Shown in pieces: positions 45,863 to 54,842 of a stretch of DNA of 64,000 nucleotides (positions within the stretch are counted from its first letter, which is position 1; each line of letters opens with the position of its first letter). Origin of the DNA: Kineosporia aurantiaca JCM 3230 (GTDB taxonomy: Bacteria; Actinomycetota; Actinomycetes; Actinomycetales; Kineosporiaceae). The notes beneath the pieces were generated by a model that made no database searches, had not been told where the DNA came from, and saw only the letters and a program-made list of their open reading frames with translations. The stretch is taken from NCBI GenBank assembly GCA_000719025.1, contig JODP01000020.1:1-64000 (forward strand), written 5' to 3'. The translations under genes and the position numbers were made by a program.

Positions 45863-46015
45863 CGCTGGTCTCCGGTCCTGAGGAACTGGTCACGGATCCG
45901 CGGTGGCTTCACGGAAGAGAATGCGGTTCTGGCCGGAGCTTTCGCCGGCCGGGAGCGCTGATCGTGACTCTGCCAGATACTGCCGGGTATGCCACTCGGG
46001 CCGCTCGCGACCGGC

Positions 46016-47038
46016 TCAGGAGTTGGCCGAGACGTCGCGTCGCCGCGACCCCAGCGGAGGGAAGCGGGCGTCTCCGCCGCGGTCCCGCATCGACCTCAGC
46101 AGCTCATCGAGGGCGTCCGTACTGGTGTGCTGCGGTTTCCAGCCCAACGCGCGGATCCGGGCGGTGGACATCAGCGGGACGGAGGCGGCCAGGTCGATCC
46201 AGCCCGGTTCGGTCGGCTGAAGGTGCAGTTTCCAGGTGATCGAGGCCAGGCCCCGCAGCGCGCTCAGGGGCATTTTCGCCCGTCGCCCGCCGAGGGCTTT
46301 GGCCAGGTCTTCGGGCCGCAGCCAAGGGTCGGCCGCCACGTTGAACGCGCCACCGGCCTTTCGGTCCAGAATCAGGGCGATCGCGCCGGCCACGTCGTCC
46401 GCGTGCACGGCCTGGAAGACCAGCTGGTCGGGCAGCGGGACGATCGGGGGACGCACGCGGCGGACCAGGGCGGTCGGCGCCAGAGGGCCAAGAAAGAGAC
46501 GGGCGATCTCACCGGCCGCGGAGGACTGGAACACCAGTCCCGGCCGGACCCGGGACAAAATCGTGTCGGGGTGGTCCCGCTCGAACCGGTCCAGCAACCG
46601 CTCGACCGCCGCCTTATGGCGTCCGTAGATGGAAGTAGGGACGCCCTCGGTGGGCCAGTCCTCGCCGACCTCATGATCTTTCGGGCCCTTGGTGTACGCC
46701 CCGACCGACGAGATGACCACCAGGTGCGGCACCTGGGCGGTGGCCGCCGCGGTGAGCACCTGGTCGGCGCCGATCACATTGGTCAGGCGCTGGGTCGCCT
46801 CGTCCCAGCCGGGCTGGAGCTTCCAGGCCAGGTGCACCACCGCGTCCGCGCCGGTGAAGGTGTCGACGAGCTCGTCCCGGCCGGCAGGGTCGGACAGGTC
46901 CGCGGTCCGCCACTGCACACCGACCGAGCCCGAAGGAGGACGCCGGGAGAGGCCGATGATCTCGTGCCCGGCGCCGGCCAGGGTGCGCAGCAGCGCCGAG
47001 CCGAGGTTCCCGCTGGCACCGGTGATGACGATTCTCAT
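46016..47038 (-). CDS. NAD-dependent epimerase/dehydratase family protein
   Basis: 340 residues. TGASGNLGSALLRTL (about 6-20) is the extended-SDR cofactor motif, and YGRHKAAVERLL (about 142-153) holds the active Tyr-x-x-x-Lys. RVRPGLVFQ and FNVAADPWLRPEDLA follow the family pattern. Its start overlaps the end of the GT2 gene by 4 nt, so it is the last gene of a three-gene minus-strand operon that diverges from the heptose operon. A nucleotide-sugar epimerase or dehydratase role is inferred from that context; not a clear HldD. Confidence 0.85.
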   Translation of the reverse strand: MRIVITGASGNLGSALLRTLAGAGHEIIGLSRRPPSGSVGVQWRTADLSDPAGRDELVDTFTGADAVVHLAWKLQPGWDEATQRLTNVIGADQVLTAAATAQVPHLVVISSVGAYTKGPKDHEVGEDWPTEGVPTSIYGRHKAAVERLLDRFERDHPDTILSRVRPGLVFQSSAAGEIARLFLGPLAPTALVRRVRPPIVPLPDQLVFQAVHADDVAGAIALILDRKAGGAFNVAADPWLRPEDLAKALGGRRAKMPLSALRGLASITWKLHLQPTEPGWIDLAASVPLMSTARIRALGWKPQHTSTDALDELLRSMRDRGGDARFPPLGSRRRDVSANS

Positions 47039-47967
47039 GTCGACCCCTCTGGTCCACTCGTTCCCGGCCGTGGGGTCGACCGGTTCCCTGCCGCCGGAGC
47101 GACGGCCGCACCCTCCGGCTGCGTCTCCAGCAGCCTCATCCTCGCCTCGGTCGTGGCCGGGAGCGACTTGCGATGACGGGCCACCATCGGCAGCCGTCGC
47201 AGGGCGTCGAGCAGGGCACCCCGGCCGAGCGGTCCGAGCCGGGCCACCTGGGCGGTCCGACGGGCGATGACGGTGGGCGGCCGGCGCAGCCAGACGGACA
47301 ACAGTTCGTTGCGCAGTTGAAGGCGCTGCCGATGGGCGGGGGCGGGCCCGCGTCGGGGGTGATGGTGAGCCACCACCTCCGACCCGTACGCCACCTCCCA
47401 GCCGGCCGCATCCAGATCCTGCGCCAGCACGGTCTCCTCGCCGAGGAAGAACACCACCTCGCTGAACCCACCCACGGTCAGGAACGCCTCTCGCCGGACG
47501 ACCGCTCCACAGGCCACGAAGCCGAGCAACGCCGGCTCCGGATGGCCGTCCCGGCGGCGTAGGGGACTGGCGGCCAGGACGGCGTTCAGTGGATCCTCAC
47601 GCTCTTCCGGGCCGACCAGGATCCGCGCAGCCAGCAGGCCGAGGCGGGGCTGGGTGTCGAACCGCTCCGCGGCCAGCTTCAGCGCCCCCGGCGCCCACCA
47701 CGAGTCGTCGTCGCTGAAGGCCACGTAGGGCGTGCTCAGCGCCCGCACGCCGAACGTCCGCGCCACCGAGCCGGCGTTGTGGTCGAGTTCGAGCACTTGG
47801 ACGTCCGGAAACCGTTCGCGCACGGCCGCGGCCGTCGCGTCGCCCGAGCCGTTGTCGACCACGACGATCGGCGGTGACTCGGGCAGCGCGGTGAGCTGAC
47901 CCAGCGCGTTCAGGGTCTGGTCGCGTCGGTCCCGGGTCATCATCACGACGCCGACCCGGGAGGTCAC
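47035..47967 (-). CDS. GT2-family glycosyltransferase
   Basis: 310 residues from GTG 47967, which overlaps the aldehyde-dehydrogenase stop; the longer frame upstream is antisense-type coding. VGVVMMTRDRRDQT, VVVDNGSGDATA, FSDDDSWW (DxD-like metal site) and GEETVLAQDLDAAGWEVAYG are typical of the GT-A fold. No membrane helix is obvious. Part of the divergent arm of the glycan island; donor and acceptor are unknown. Confidence 0.9.
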   Translation of the reverse strand: MTSRVGVVMMTRDRRDQTLNALGQLTALPESPPIVVVDNGSGDATAAAVRERFPDVQVLELDHNAGSVARTFGVRALSTPYVAFSDDDSWWAPGALKLAAERFDTQPRLGLLAARILVGPEEREDPLNAVLAASPLRRRDGHPEPALLGFVACGAVVRREAFLTVGGFSEVVFFLGEETVLAQDLDAAGWEVAYGSEVVAHHHPRRGPAPAHRQRLQLRNELLSVWLRRPPTVIARRTAQVARLGPLGRGALLDALRRLPMVARHRKSLPATTEARMRLLETQPEGAAVAPAAGNRSTPRPGTSGPEGST

Positions 47968-49493
47968 GCGGTGACCGCGGCTTCGATGTGCACGGCCTTC
48001 AGGGCGGTGAACTCGCCCAGCAGGGCCGGTCCGAACCCGGGACCGTGGCCGCTGGCCTTGCGGGGATCGGCCGACCCCCCGGGAGCGCCCCCGAACACCG
48101 CGTTCACCTTCACCGTGCCCACGTCGAGCTCGTCGGCCGCCCGCAGAGCATGCTCGGTGGACGGCGTCAGAACCGTTGCCGCCAGACCGTATTCGCTGTC
48201 GTTGGCGGCGCGCAGGCCCGCATCGAAGTCCGGCACCACGGTGATGGCCGCGATCGGCCCGAAGGTCTCCTCGCGCATCACCGCCATGTCCGCCCGGCAG
48301 CCGGTGAGCACGGTCGGCGGGTAGAAGCTGCCCGGCCGGTCCAGGCGGGTGCCGCCGGTGAGGCAGCGGGCCCCGGCCTCGGTGGCCTCGTCCACGTGCC
48401 GGGCCACGATCGCCAGCTGACGTTCGTCCACCAGCGGACCCAGGTCGGTCCCGTTCGCGCCCGGGTCTCCGGTGACCATGCCCTCGGCGATCCGCACCAG
48501 TTCGCCGGTCACCGCCTCGGCGATATCGGCATGCAGGTAGATGCGCTCCACCGAGGTGCACAACTGCCCGGTGTTGGTGAACGCGCCGATCGAGATCTGC
48601 TCCGCGGCCCAGCGCGGGTCCACTCCGCGGTCGACCACGATCGGGTCCTTCCCGCCGTTCTCCAGCAGGATCCGCGCGCCCCGGGCACCGGCGATGCGGG
48701 CGATGCTCCGGCCGGTAGCGGTGCTGCCGATGTGCGCCACCATGTCTACCCGCGGGTCGGCGACCAGCGTCGCTCCGACCTCTCCGCCGCCGACCAGAAC
48801 GTTCATCACACCGGCCGGTAGTTCCGGCGCCAGCAGTGAGGCCAGGGCCGAGCCCGCAGCGGAACTGCGCTCGGACGGCTTGTGCACAATGACGTTGCCG
48901 GTCACCAGCGCGGCGGCGAGCAGTCCGGCGGCGGCCGGGTAGGGGTCGTTCCACGGCGTGAGAACCGCGATCACGCCGCGCGGTTCGCGGCGCACCGCGT
49001 CCACCGCCATCCAGTTACCGCCCAGTGAACGGCCGGCCTCCAGCACCCCGGTCACCGCTGCCTCTTCGAGCAGGTCGGCGGCCACGGCCGCGGACTCGGT
49101 GGCCTGGCCGAGCAGCCGGCCGGTGTCTCGGGAGAGGATCCGCCCGAGCTCGTCGGCGTGCAAACGGATCTGGGCGGCGGCCCGGCGCAGGGCGGCCGCC
49201 CGTTCTGCGGCAGGAGTACGTCGCCATTCGGCGAACGCGCTGGTAGCAGCCGCTGTTGCGGCGTCCACGTCGGCACTGTCGGAGCTGCGCAGCGCGCCCC
49301 GTGGTGATCCGGTGATGGCATCGATCAGTGTCAGTGCGGGGCCGTTCCCCGGGCGGGCCTCACCACCGATCCACTGATGAATTTCGGAACCGTCGAAAAG
49401 CTCCGCGGAAGGCAAGATCTCGCCACCTCTCGGGCCCGTTCCGGGCGTCTGCTGATGATCGACTGAAAGATCGTTCTGCTCGGTCGTACTCAC
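47964..49493 (-). CDS. Aldehyde dehydrogenase family protein
   Basis: 509 residues from GTG 49493; the frame extends further 5' but into the divergent regulatory space. TPWNDPYPAAAGLLAAALVT, KPSERSSAA, GSTATGRSIA, LLENGGKDP (general-base Glu) and NTGQLCTSVERIY (catalytic Cys) show an intact NAD(P)-dependent enzyme. Leads the three-gene minus-strand arm of the glycan island. It may oxidise a sugar- or glycan-derived aldehyde, or simply be a neighbour; a weak ribosome site leaves the start uncertain by a few codons. Confidence 0.9.
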   Translation of the reverse strand: MSTTEQNDLSVDHQQTPGTGPRGGEILPSAELFDGSEIHQWIGGEARPGNGPALTLIDAITGSPRGALRSSDSADVDAATAAATSAFAEWRRTPAAERAAALRRAAAQIRLHADELGRILSRDTGRLLGQATESAAVAADLLEEAAVTGVLEAGRSLGGNWMAVDAVRREPRGVIAVLTPWNDPYPAAAGLLAAALVTGNVIVHKPSERSSAAGSALASLLAPELPAGVMNVLVGGGEVGATLVADPRVDMVAHIGSTATGRSIARIAGARGARILLENGGKDPIVVDRGVDPRWAAEQISIGAFTNTGQLCTSVERIYLHADIAEAVTGELVRIAEGMVTGDPGANGTDLGPLVDERQLAIVARHVDEATEAGARCLTGGTRLDRPGSFYPPTVLTGCRADMAVMREETFGPIAAITVVPDFDAGLRAANDSEYGLAATVLTPSTEHALRAADELDVGTVKVNAVFGGAPGGSADPRKASGHGPGFGPALLGEFTALKAVHIEAAVTA

Positions 49494-49602
49494 GCTCGGC
49501 GACGGTACCCGCGGTGCCGCGGCCGTGCGAACGTAGGTGGTCAGGGGCGAAGGGGGCCGAGAAGAAGTGCGCCCCGGAGAAGTGCGTGAGAAGTTGACGA
49601 TC

Positions 49603-51243
49603 ATGCGAGTCATCGGGGTCAACGCCATCTTTCATGATCCTTCTGCGGCACTGGTGATCGACGGGCAGACCGTCGCCGCCGCCGAGGAGGAGCGCTTCAG
49701 CCGCCGCAAGCACGGCAAGCGCCCGGTGCCGTTCTCGGCCTGGGAACTGCCGGAGCTCAGCCTGCGATGGTGCCTGGCCGAGGCCGGGCTGAAACCGTCG
49801 GACATCGATGTCGTCGCCTACTCGTTCGACCCCGCACTCGCCAAACCGGTCGACAGCGACCCCTGGGACCACCTGCGTCTCACCTACGCGGAGCGGGCTC
49901 CGCAGTTCCTCGCCAGTGCGCTGCCCGGGCTCGACCCGGAGCAGGTGCGCTTCGTGCCGCACCACGTGGCCCACGCCGCCTCGGCCGCCCTCGCCTCACC
50001 TCACGGCGACTGCAGCGTGCTGGTGCTGGACGGGCGCGGCGAGAGCGCCTCGCACCTGGCCGGCCGGTACCGCGGCGGCCGCCTGGAGACGCTGGCGGCC
50101 CAGAACCTGCCGCACTCGCTCGGGCTGGTCTACGAGTCGCTGACCGATCACCTGGGCTTCCTGCGCTCCAGCGACGAGTTCAAGGTGATGGCGCTGGCCT
50201 CCTACGGCAAGCCGCGCTTCCTCGAGGAGCTGCGCGAGCTGATCCACACCGACGGGAACGGCGGGTTCGTCGCCCAGGCGCCCGACTGGACCCGCTGGGC
50301 GTCCCGCCGGATCGACGACGGTACCTGGGGCGGCGAGCACGCCGACCTGGCCGCCTCGGTCCAGATCCGGCTCGAGGAGGTGCTGGTCGAGCTGGCCACC
50401 TGGCTGCACGGCCAGACCGGCGACCGGGTGCTGACCATGGCCGGTGGCACGGCGCTGAACTGCGTCGCGAACAGCCGGGTGTGGCGCGAGAGCCCGTTCG
50501 AGGAGGTCTGGGTGCAACCCGCCGCCGGCGATGCGGGGACCGCGCTGGGAGCTGCTCTGCAGGTGAGCGCGGACGGTGGCGAGGTGCCCGCGCCGATGCC
50601 GGGGGCCGCGCTGGGCCGGTCCTGGTCGGACGACGAGCTGGCGGCCTGGCTGCGCCGCGCCGCGGTCCCCTTCACCACGCCGGACGACCTGGCCGGTGAG
50701 GTCGCCGACGTGCTCGCCCGCAACGGGGTGGTCGCCTGGTTCGACGGGCGCAGCGAATACGGGCCGCGGGCGCTGGGACGCCGGTCACTGATCGCCAATC
50801 CGATGGTCGCCGAGAACCTGGAACGGCTGAACGACGTGAAGGGCCGCGAGCAGTTCCGCCCGGTGGCCCCGATGGTGCTGACCGAGAAGGCGCCGCAGAT
50901 CTTCTCCGGGGGCCCGATCCCCAGCCCTTACATGCTCTTCGTGCACGACGTGGCGCCGCAGTGGCGGGACCGGATCCCGGCCGTCGTCCACGTCGACGGC
51001 ACCGCCCGGATCCAGACCGTGGACGATGAGACCAACGCCGGGATCGCCGGGCTGCTGCGGGCCTTCGAACAGCGCACCGGGGTACCCGTCGTGATCAACA
51101 CCAGCCTGAACACCGCCGGGCGGCCGATGGTGGACGACCCGAGGGACGCCCTGGAGCTGTTCGGTTCCGCCCCGGTCGACGTGCTGGTGCTCGGCCCGCA
51201 CCTGGTGCGCCGCTCGCAGATGTTCGGTTCGGGGGCGGCGTGA
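49603..51243 (+). CDS. NodU/HypF-like carbamoyltransferase
   Basis: 546 residues from ATG 49603. GVNAIFHDPSAALVIDG and AAAEEERFSRRKHGKRP at the start, PHHVAHAASAALASP (His-rich ASKHA motif), MAGGTALNCVANS, and the C-terminal EYGPRALGRRSLIANP and REQFRPVAPMV are the marks of NodU/CmcH carbamoyltransferases, which use carbamoyl phosphate (via carbamoyl-AMP) to carbamoylate a sugar or small-molecule hydroxyl. First gene of the heptose operon, so it probably decorates the glycan or a nucleotide-sugar intermediate. The start has only a weak ribosome site. Confidence 0.93.
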   Translation: MRVIGVNAIFHDPSAALVIDGQTVAAAEEERFSRRKHGKRPVPFSAWELPELSLRWCLAEAGLKPSDIDVVAYSFDPALAKPVDSDPWDHLRLTYAERAPQFLASALPGLDPEQVRFVPHHVAHAASAALASPHGDCSVLVLDGRGESASHLAGRYRGGRLETLAAQNLPHSLGLVYESLTDHLGFLRSSDEFKVMALASYGKPRFLEELRELIHTDGNGGFVAQAPDWTRWASRRIDDGTWGGEHADLAASVQIRLEEVLVELATWLHGQTGDRVLTMAGGTALNCVANSRVWRESPFEEVWVQPAAGDAGTALGAALQVSADGGEVPAPMPGAALGRSWSDDELAAWLRRAAVPFTTPDDLAGEVADVLARNGVVAWFDGRSEYGPRALGRRSLIANPMVAENLERLNDVKGREQFRPVAPMVLTEKAPQIFSGGPIPSPYMLFVHDVAPQWRDRIPAVVHVDGTARIQTVDDETNAGIAGLLRAFEQRTGVPVVINTSLNTAGRPMVDDPRDALELFGSAPVDVLVLGPHLVRRSQMFGSGAA

Positions 51244-52841
51244 GCGGAGAGTCCTATGCCGTCGTGATCCCCAGTATCGGGCGCCCCAGTCTGTTCCGGC
51301 TGCTGGAGACGCTGGCCGGCCAGGACGGTCCGCTCCCGGTCGAACTCGTGGTCGCGGACGACCGGCGGGCCGGCGACCGGCTGAGGCTCCCTGCGCTGGC
51401 GATTGAGCGGGTACGCGTGGTGCGCACTCAGGGGCGTGGGCCGGCCGCGGCCCGCAACGCCGGCTGGCGTTCGGTCACTTCACCCTGGGTGGTGTTTTTG
51501 GACGACGACGTGGAGCTACCGGACGGATGGGCCCACGCGTTGACGGACGACCTCAGGGCGACCGCCTCGGATGTCGCGGGAAATCAGGCCCGGCTGCGGG
51601 TTCCGTTGCCCACGCACCGGCCGCCGACAGACTGGGAGAGAGGGACGGCGGGACTGCAGGACGCGGCCTGGGCCACGGCCGACATGGCTTACCGTCGTGA
51701 GGCGCTGGAGCAACTACAGGGCTTCGACGAGCGTTTCCCCCGGGCCTATCGTGAGGACGCGGACCTGGCGTTGCGCGCGCTACGGGCAGGCTGGCGGCTC
51801 ACCCGGGGTGAGCGGGTCACGGTGCATCCGGTCCGCCCGGCCGACGATCTGGTCAGCCTGCGGGTGCAGCGGGGAAATGCTGACGATGTGCTGATGCGGG
51901 CTCTGCACGGGCCGGATTGGCGCACCGACGGTGACGTGCCACGGGGCGCCTTCCCCCGGCACCTGGCCACCGTGGCTGCCCTGCTCAGCGCGACTGCCTC
52001 GGTGATCCGGGGCGCCCACGCACCGAGGAAGCCTCGGAGAGCGAGGTCACGGGTTGCCTTGCTGGCAGGAAGCGCTTGGGCGCTGCTCACCGCGGACTTC
52101 CTGCGCCGTCGGCTGCAGCCCGGGCCGCGTCCGGGCGCCGAGGGCTGGGCCGGGGAGTACCGGCGAATGCTGGTCACCAGCCTGGTCATTCCGCCCGCCG
52201 CGGTTGTGCACCGGATCCGCGGCACTTGGCGCTGGCGCCACGGAGCCGTAGCCTGGCCGCCGCCCATCCGCGCGGTGCTGTTCGACCGCGACGGAACTCT
52301 GGTGCACGACGAGCCTTACAACGGCGATCCCGCCAAGGTGCGCCTGGTGCCGGAGGCCCGCGCTGCGCTGGACGCGGTTCGCGCGGCCGGATTGCGCACC
52401 GCAGTGGTGAGCAACCAGTCCGGCATCGCCCGGGGCCTGATCACGCCGGACCAGGTGCACGCGGTGAACGACGAGATCGACCGGCAGCTCGGCGGTCTTG
52501 ATACCTGGCAGTACTGCCCGCACGGTCCGAACGACCGGTGCGACTGCCGCAAACCCGAGGCCGGGATGATCCTCTCGGCTGCGAAGGCCCTGGGCGTCGA
52601 ACCGTACGAGTGCCTGGTGATCGGGGACATCGGGGCGGACGTCGAAGCCGCGGTCAGTGCGGGGGCCCGCGCGGTCCTGGTGCCCACCGCCGTAACTCGC
52701 CAGGACGAGATCGAGACGGCCCCGAGGGTGGCCGCCGATCTGACCGAAGCGGTCCAGATCGCCATCCGGGCCACGGGCCCGCCGGTTCTCCCGGTCATCG
52801 AGCTAGCCGAGGTCACCGAGGTCACCGAGGCCCGCCCATGA
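51240..52841 (+). CDS. GT2 glycosyltransferase fused to GmhB-type heptose bisphosphatase
   Basis: 533 residues from GTG 51240 (overlaps previous stop). Residues ~1-230 form a GT2 domain (VVIPSIGRPSLFRLLETLAG, FLDDDVELPDGW, DERFPRAYREDADLALRA). A linker of about 110 residues with hydrophobic helices follows. Residues ~350-505 form a HAD-IIIA phosphatase: nucleophile VLFDRDGTLVHD, SNQSGIARG, zinc-type CPHGPNDRCDCRKPEAGM, and GDIGADVEAA. That set matches GmhB (D-glycero-beta-D-manno-heptose 1,7-bisphosphate 7-phosphatase). The fusion couples a pathway step to a transferase; the tail is Val/Thr-rich. Confidence 0.9.
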   Translation: MSGESYAVVIPSIGRPSLFRLLETLAGQDGPLPVELVVADDRRAGDRLRLPALAIERVRVVRTQGRGPAAARNAGWRSVTSPWVVFLDDDVELPDGWAHALTDDLRATASDVAGNQARLRVPLPTHRPPTDWERGTAGLQDAAWATADMAYRREALEQLQGFDERFPRAYREDADLALRALRAGWRLTRGERVTVHPVRPADDLVSLRVQRGNADDVLMRALHGPDWRTDGDVPRGAFPRHLATVAALLSATASVIRGAHAPRKPRRARSRVALLAGSAWALLTADFLRRRLQPGPRPGAEGWAGEYRRMLVTSLVIPPAAVVHRIRGTWRWRHGAVAWPPPIRAVLFDRDGTLVHDEPYNGDPAKVRLVPEARAALDAVRAAGLRTAVVSNQSGIARGLITPDQVHAVNDEIDRQLGGLDTWQYCPHGPNDRCDCRKPEAGMILSAAKALGVEPYECLVIGDIGADVEAAVSAGARAVLVPTAVTRQDEIETAPRVAADLTEAVQIAIRATGPPVLPVIELAEVTEVTEARP

Positions 52842-53947
52842 CCCGGGTCCTGGCCGTGCGCCTCGACAGCGACGGCGACGTGCTGCTGACCGGGCCGGCG
52901 ATCCGCGCCCTGTCGGCCTCGGCCGACCGGCTGGACCTTCTGGTCTCACCCTCCGGGCGGGCGGCGGCCGAACTGCTGCCGGGCGTGGACCACCTGCTGG
53001 TGTTCGACGTTCCCTGGTCCGGATTCCGGCCGTCACCGGTCGACCCGGTCGCAGTGAACGCATTGGTCGAGGAGATGCGCGGCGGCCATTACGATCTCGC
53101 GGTCATCTTCACCTCGTTCCACCAAAGTCCGCTGCCGATGGCTCTGCTGGCGCGAATGGCCGGGATCGGTCGGATCGTCGCGGACAGCGAAGACTACCCG
53201 GGCTCCCTGCTCGACGTCCGGCACCGTCGCCAGGAGGTGCACGAGGTCGATGCGGCTCTTCAGCTCGCCGTCGCCGCCGGGGCCGAACCGATCGGGAATT
53301 CACCTCTTCGCGTGGACATTCCGGCCACCACCGCGAACCCGGCGGGCACGAAGGGATACGTCGTCCTGCACCCGGGCGCCTCGGTCCCGGCCCGGGGTCT
53401 GCTGCCGGCCCACGCCCATCGGATCGCCGCCGAACTGGTGGCCCAGGGGCGGCGCCTGGTGATCACCGGCGGTCCGCAGGAGGTGGAACTCGCCGGCGCG
53501 GCCTCCGTTCCGGGTGCGATCGACCTGGCCGGCCGGACCACTCTGGCCGAACTGGCGGCGGTCCTGCGCGACGCGTCCTGTATTGTCACCGGAAACACCG
53601 GTCCGGCGCATCTGGCCGCGGCCGTGGGAACTCCTGTCGTATCCCTGTTCTCGCCCGTCGTACCGGCCCGTCGCTGGGCCCCCTACGGAGTTCCGGTCGT
53701 GCTGCTCGGCGACCAGGATGCTCCCTGCAAGGACTCCCGGGCGCGCGAGTGCCCGGTGCCGGGCCATCCCTGCCTGAGCGCGGTCAGCGCCGCCGAGGTG
53801 GCCCGGGCAGTATCACGTTTCGCCGGACCGATCGAGCCAACGGTCGTCCCCGGTGACCGGAGCTCCGTCATGGGGACCGATGCTGAACATCTTGATCTGG
53901 CACGTCCACGGCTCGTGGATGACGTCGTTCGTCCAGGGCGGGCATAA
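52838..53947 (+). CDS. GT9-family heptosyltransferase-like protein 1
   Basis: 369 residues from ATG 52838 (ATGA overlap). VLAVRLDSDGDVLLTGPAIR, GYVVLHPGASVPARGL, VITGGPQEVELA, DLAGRTTLAELAAVL and VTGNTGPAHLAAAVGTPVVS are characteristic of ADP-heptose:LPS heptosyltransferases (GT9, GT-B fold). It should transfer heptose from ADP-heptose to an acceptor. The last 68 nt overlap the next gene, an unusually long overlap that makes its extreme C-terminus less certain. Confidence 0.92.
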   Translation: MTRVLAVRLDSDGDVLLTGPAIRALSASADRLDLLVSPSGRAAAELLPGVDHLLVFDVPWSGFRPSPVDPVAVNALVEEMRGGHYDLAVIFTSFHQSPLPMALLARMAGIGRIVADSEDYPGSLLDVRHRRQEVHEVDAALQLAVAAGAEPIGNSPLRVDIPATTANPAGTKGYVVLHPGASVPARGLLPAHAHRIAAELVAQGRRLVITGGPQEVELAGAASVPGAIDLAGRTTLAELAAVLRDASCIVTGNTGPAHLAAAVGTPVVSLFSPVVPARRWAPYGVPVVLLGDQDAPCKDSRARECPVPGHPCLSAVSAAEVARAVSRFAGPIEPTVVPGDRSSVMGTDAEHLDLARPRLVDDVVRPGRA

Positions 53948-54842
53948 CTATCTGATCCCGGTCCACCCCGATCGCGGCCCGGACGGAAGGGGTCGCGCCC
54001 GTACCTGGGACTGGCCGGTGAACGCCCGGGAAATCGCCCCGGCGGACCTGAGGAACGAGCGGATCGACCTGGTCGTCCTGCAACGCCCGCACGAGCTGGC
54101 GCTCACCCGGGACTGGACCGGGCGCTTTCCGGGGCAGGACGTTCCGGCCGTCTACGTGGAGCACAACACCCCGGCCGGGCCGGCGGTGAAATCGGTGCAT
54201 CCACTGGCCGGGCAGGACGACATCCCGATCGTCCACGTCACCCGGTTCAACGAGATGATCTGGGACAACGGCCGGGCGCCGGTCACCGTGATCGAGCACG
54301 GCATCCCGGATCCGGGCTACGGCTACACCGGGCACGAGGAGTCCGTGGCCGTGGTGGTCAACGAGCCGGTGCGCCGATGGCGGGTGGCCGGGACCGACCT
54401 GGTCGCCCGGATGGCCGCCGAGGTGCCGGTGGACGTGTACGGAATGGGCGTGCAAGAGTTGCCGGATCAGATTCCGGACGTGAAAGACCGTGTTCACGAG
54501 GATGTTCCGCAGGGTGAACTGCACCGGATCCTGGGGCGTCACCGGCTCTACTTCCACCCCTACCGGTGGACCAGTCTCGGCCTGTCGCTGCTGGAGGCGA
54601 TGACGCTCGGGATGCCGGTGCTGGCCCTCGCCACGACCGAGGCGCCGGTGGCCGTCCCGCCCTCGGCGGGACTGGTGAGCAACGACTTCCGGGTCCTGGC
54701 GGCGACCGCCCGTCGCTGGCTCGCGGACCCGGCGGAGGCCAGGCAGGCGGGCCTGGCGGCACGAGGACACGCGCTCGGACGCTACGGGTTGAAAAGAAGC
54801 CTGGACGACTGGGACGCGCTCTTGAAGGAGATGGTCCGATGA
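53880..54842 (+). CDS. Glycosyltransferase, GT-B fold (GT4-like)
   Basis: 320 residues from ATG 53880 (GGGGA shortly upstream; a GTG at 53853 is an alternative). MLNILIWHVHGSWMTSFVQ opens the protein, and the C-terminal half has a weakly conserved EX7E-like site in FHPYRWTSLGLSLLEAMTLG, then MPVLALATTEAP. Family members act on glycans or lipid-linked sugars. Its acceptor is unknown. Overlaps GT9 upstream and the next glycosyltransferase gene by 4 nt. Confidence 0.82.
   Translation: MLNILIWHVHGSWMTSFVQGGHNYLIPVHPDRGPDGRGRARTWDWPVNAREIAPADLRNERIDLVVLQRPHELALTRDWTGRFPGQDVPAVYVEHNTPAGPAVKSVHPLAGQDDIPIVHVTRFNEMIWDNGRAPVTVIEHGIPDPGYGYTGHEESVAVVVNEPVRRWRVAGTDLVARMAAEVPVDVYGMGVQELPDQIPDVKDRVHEDVPQGELHRILGRHRLYFHPYRWTSLGLSLLEAMTLGMPVLALATTEAPVAVPPSAGLVSNDFRVLAATARRWLADPAEARQAGLAARGHALGRYGLKRSLDDWDALLKEMVR

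Noticed and set aside
45980..45995. SigB-type -10 (GGGTAT) near the dehydrogenase operon
   Set aside because: It reads on the plus strand, while the adjacent genes run on the minus strand, so it cannot drive the operon.
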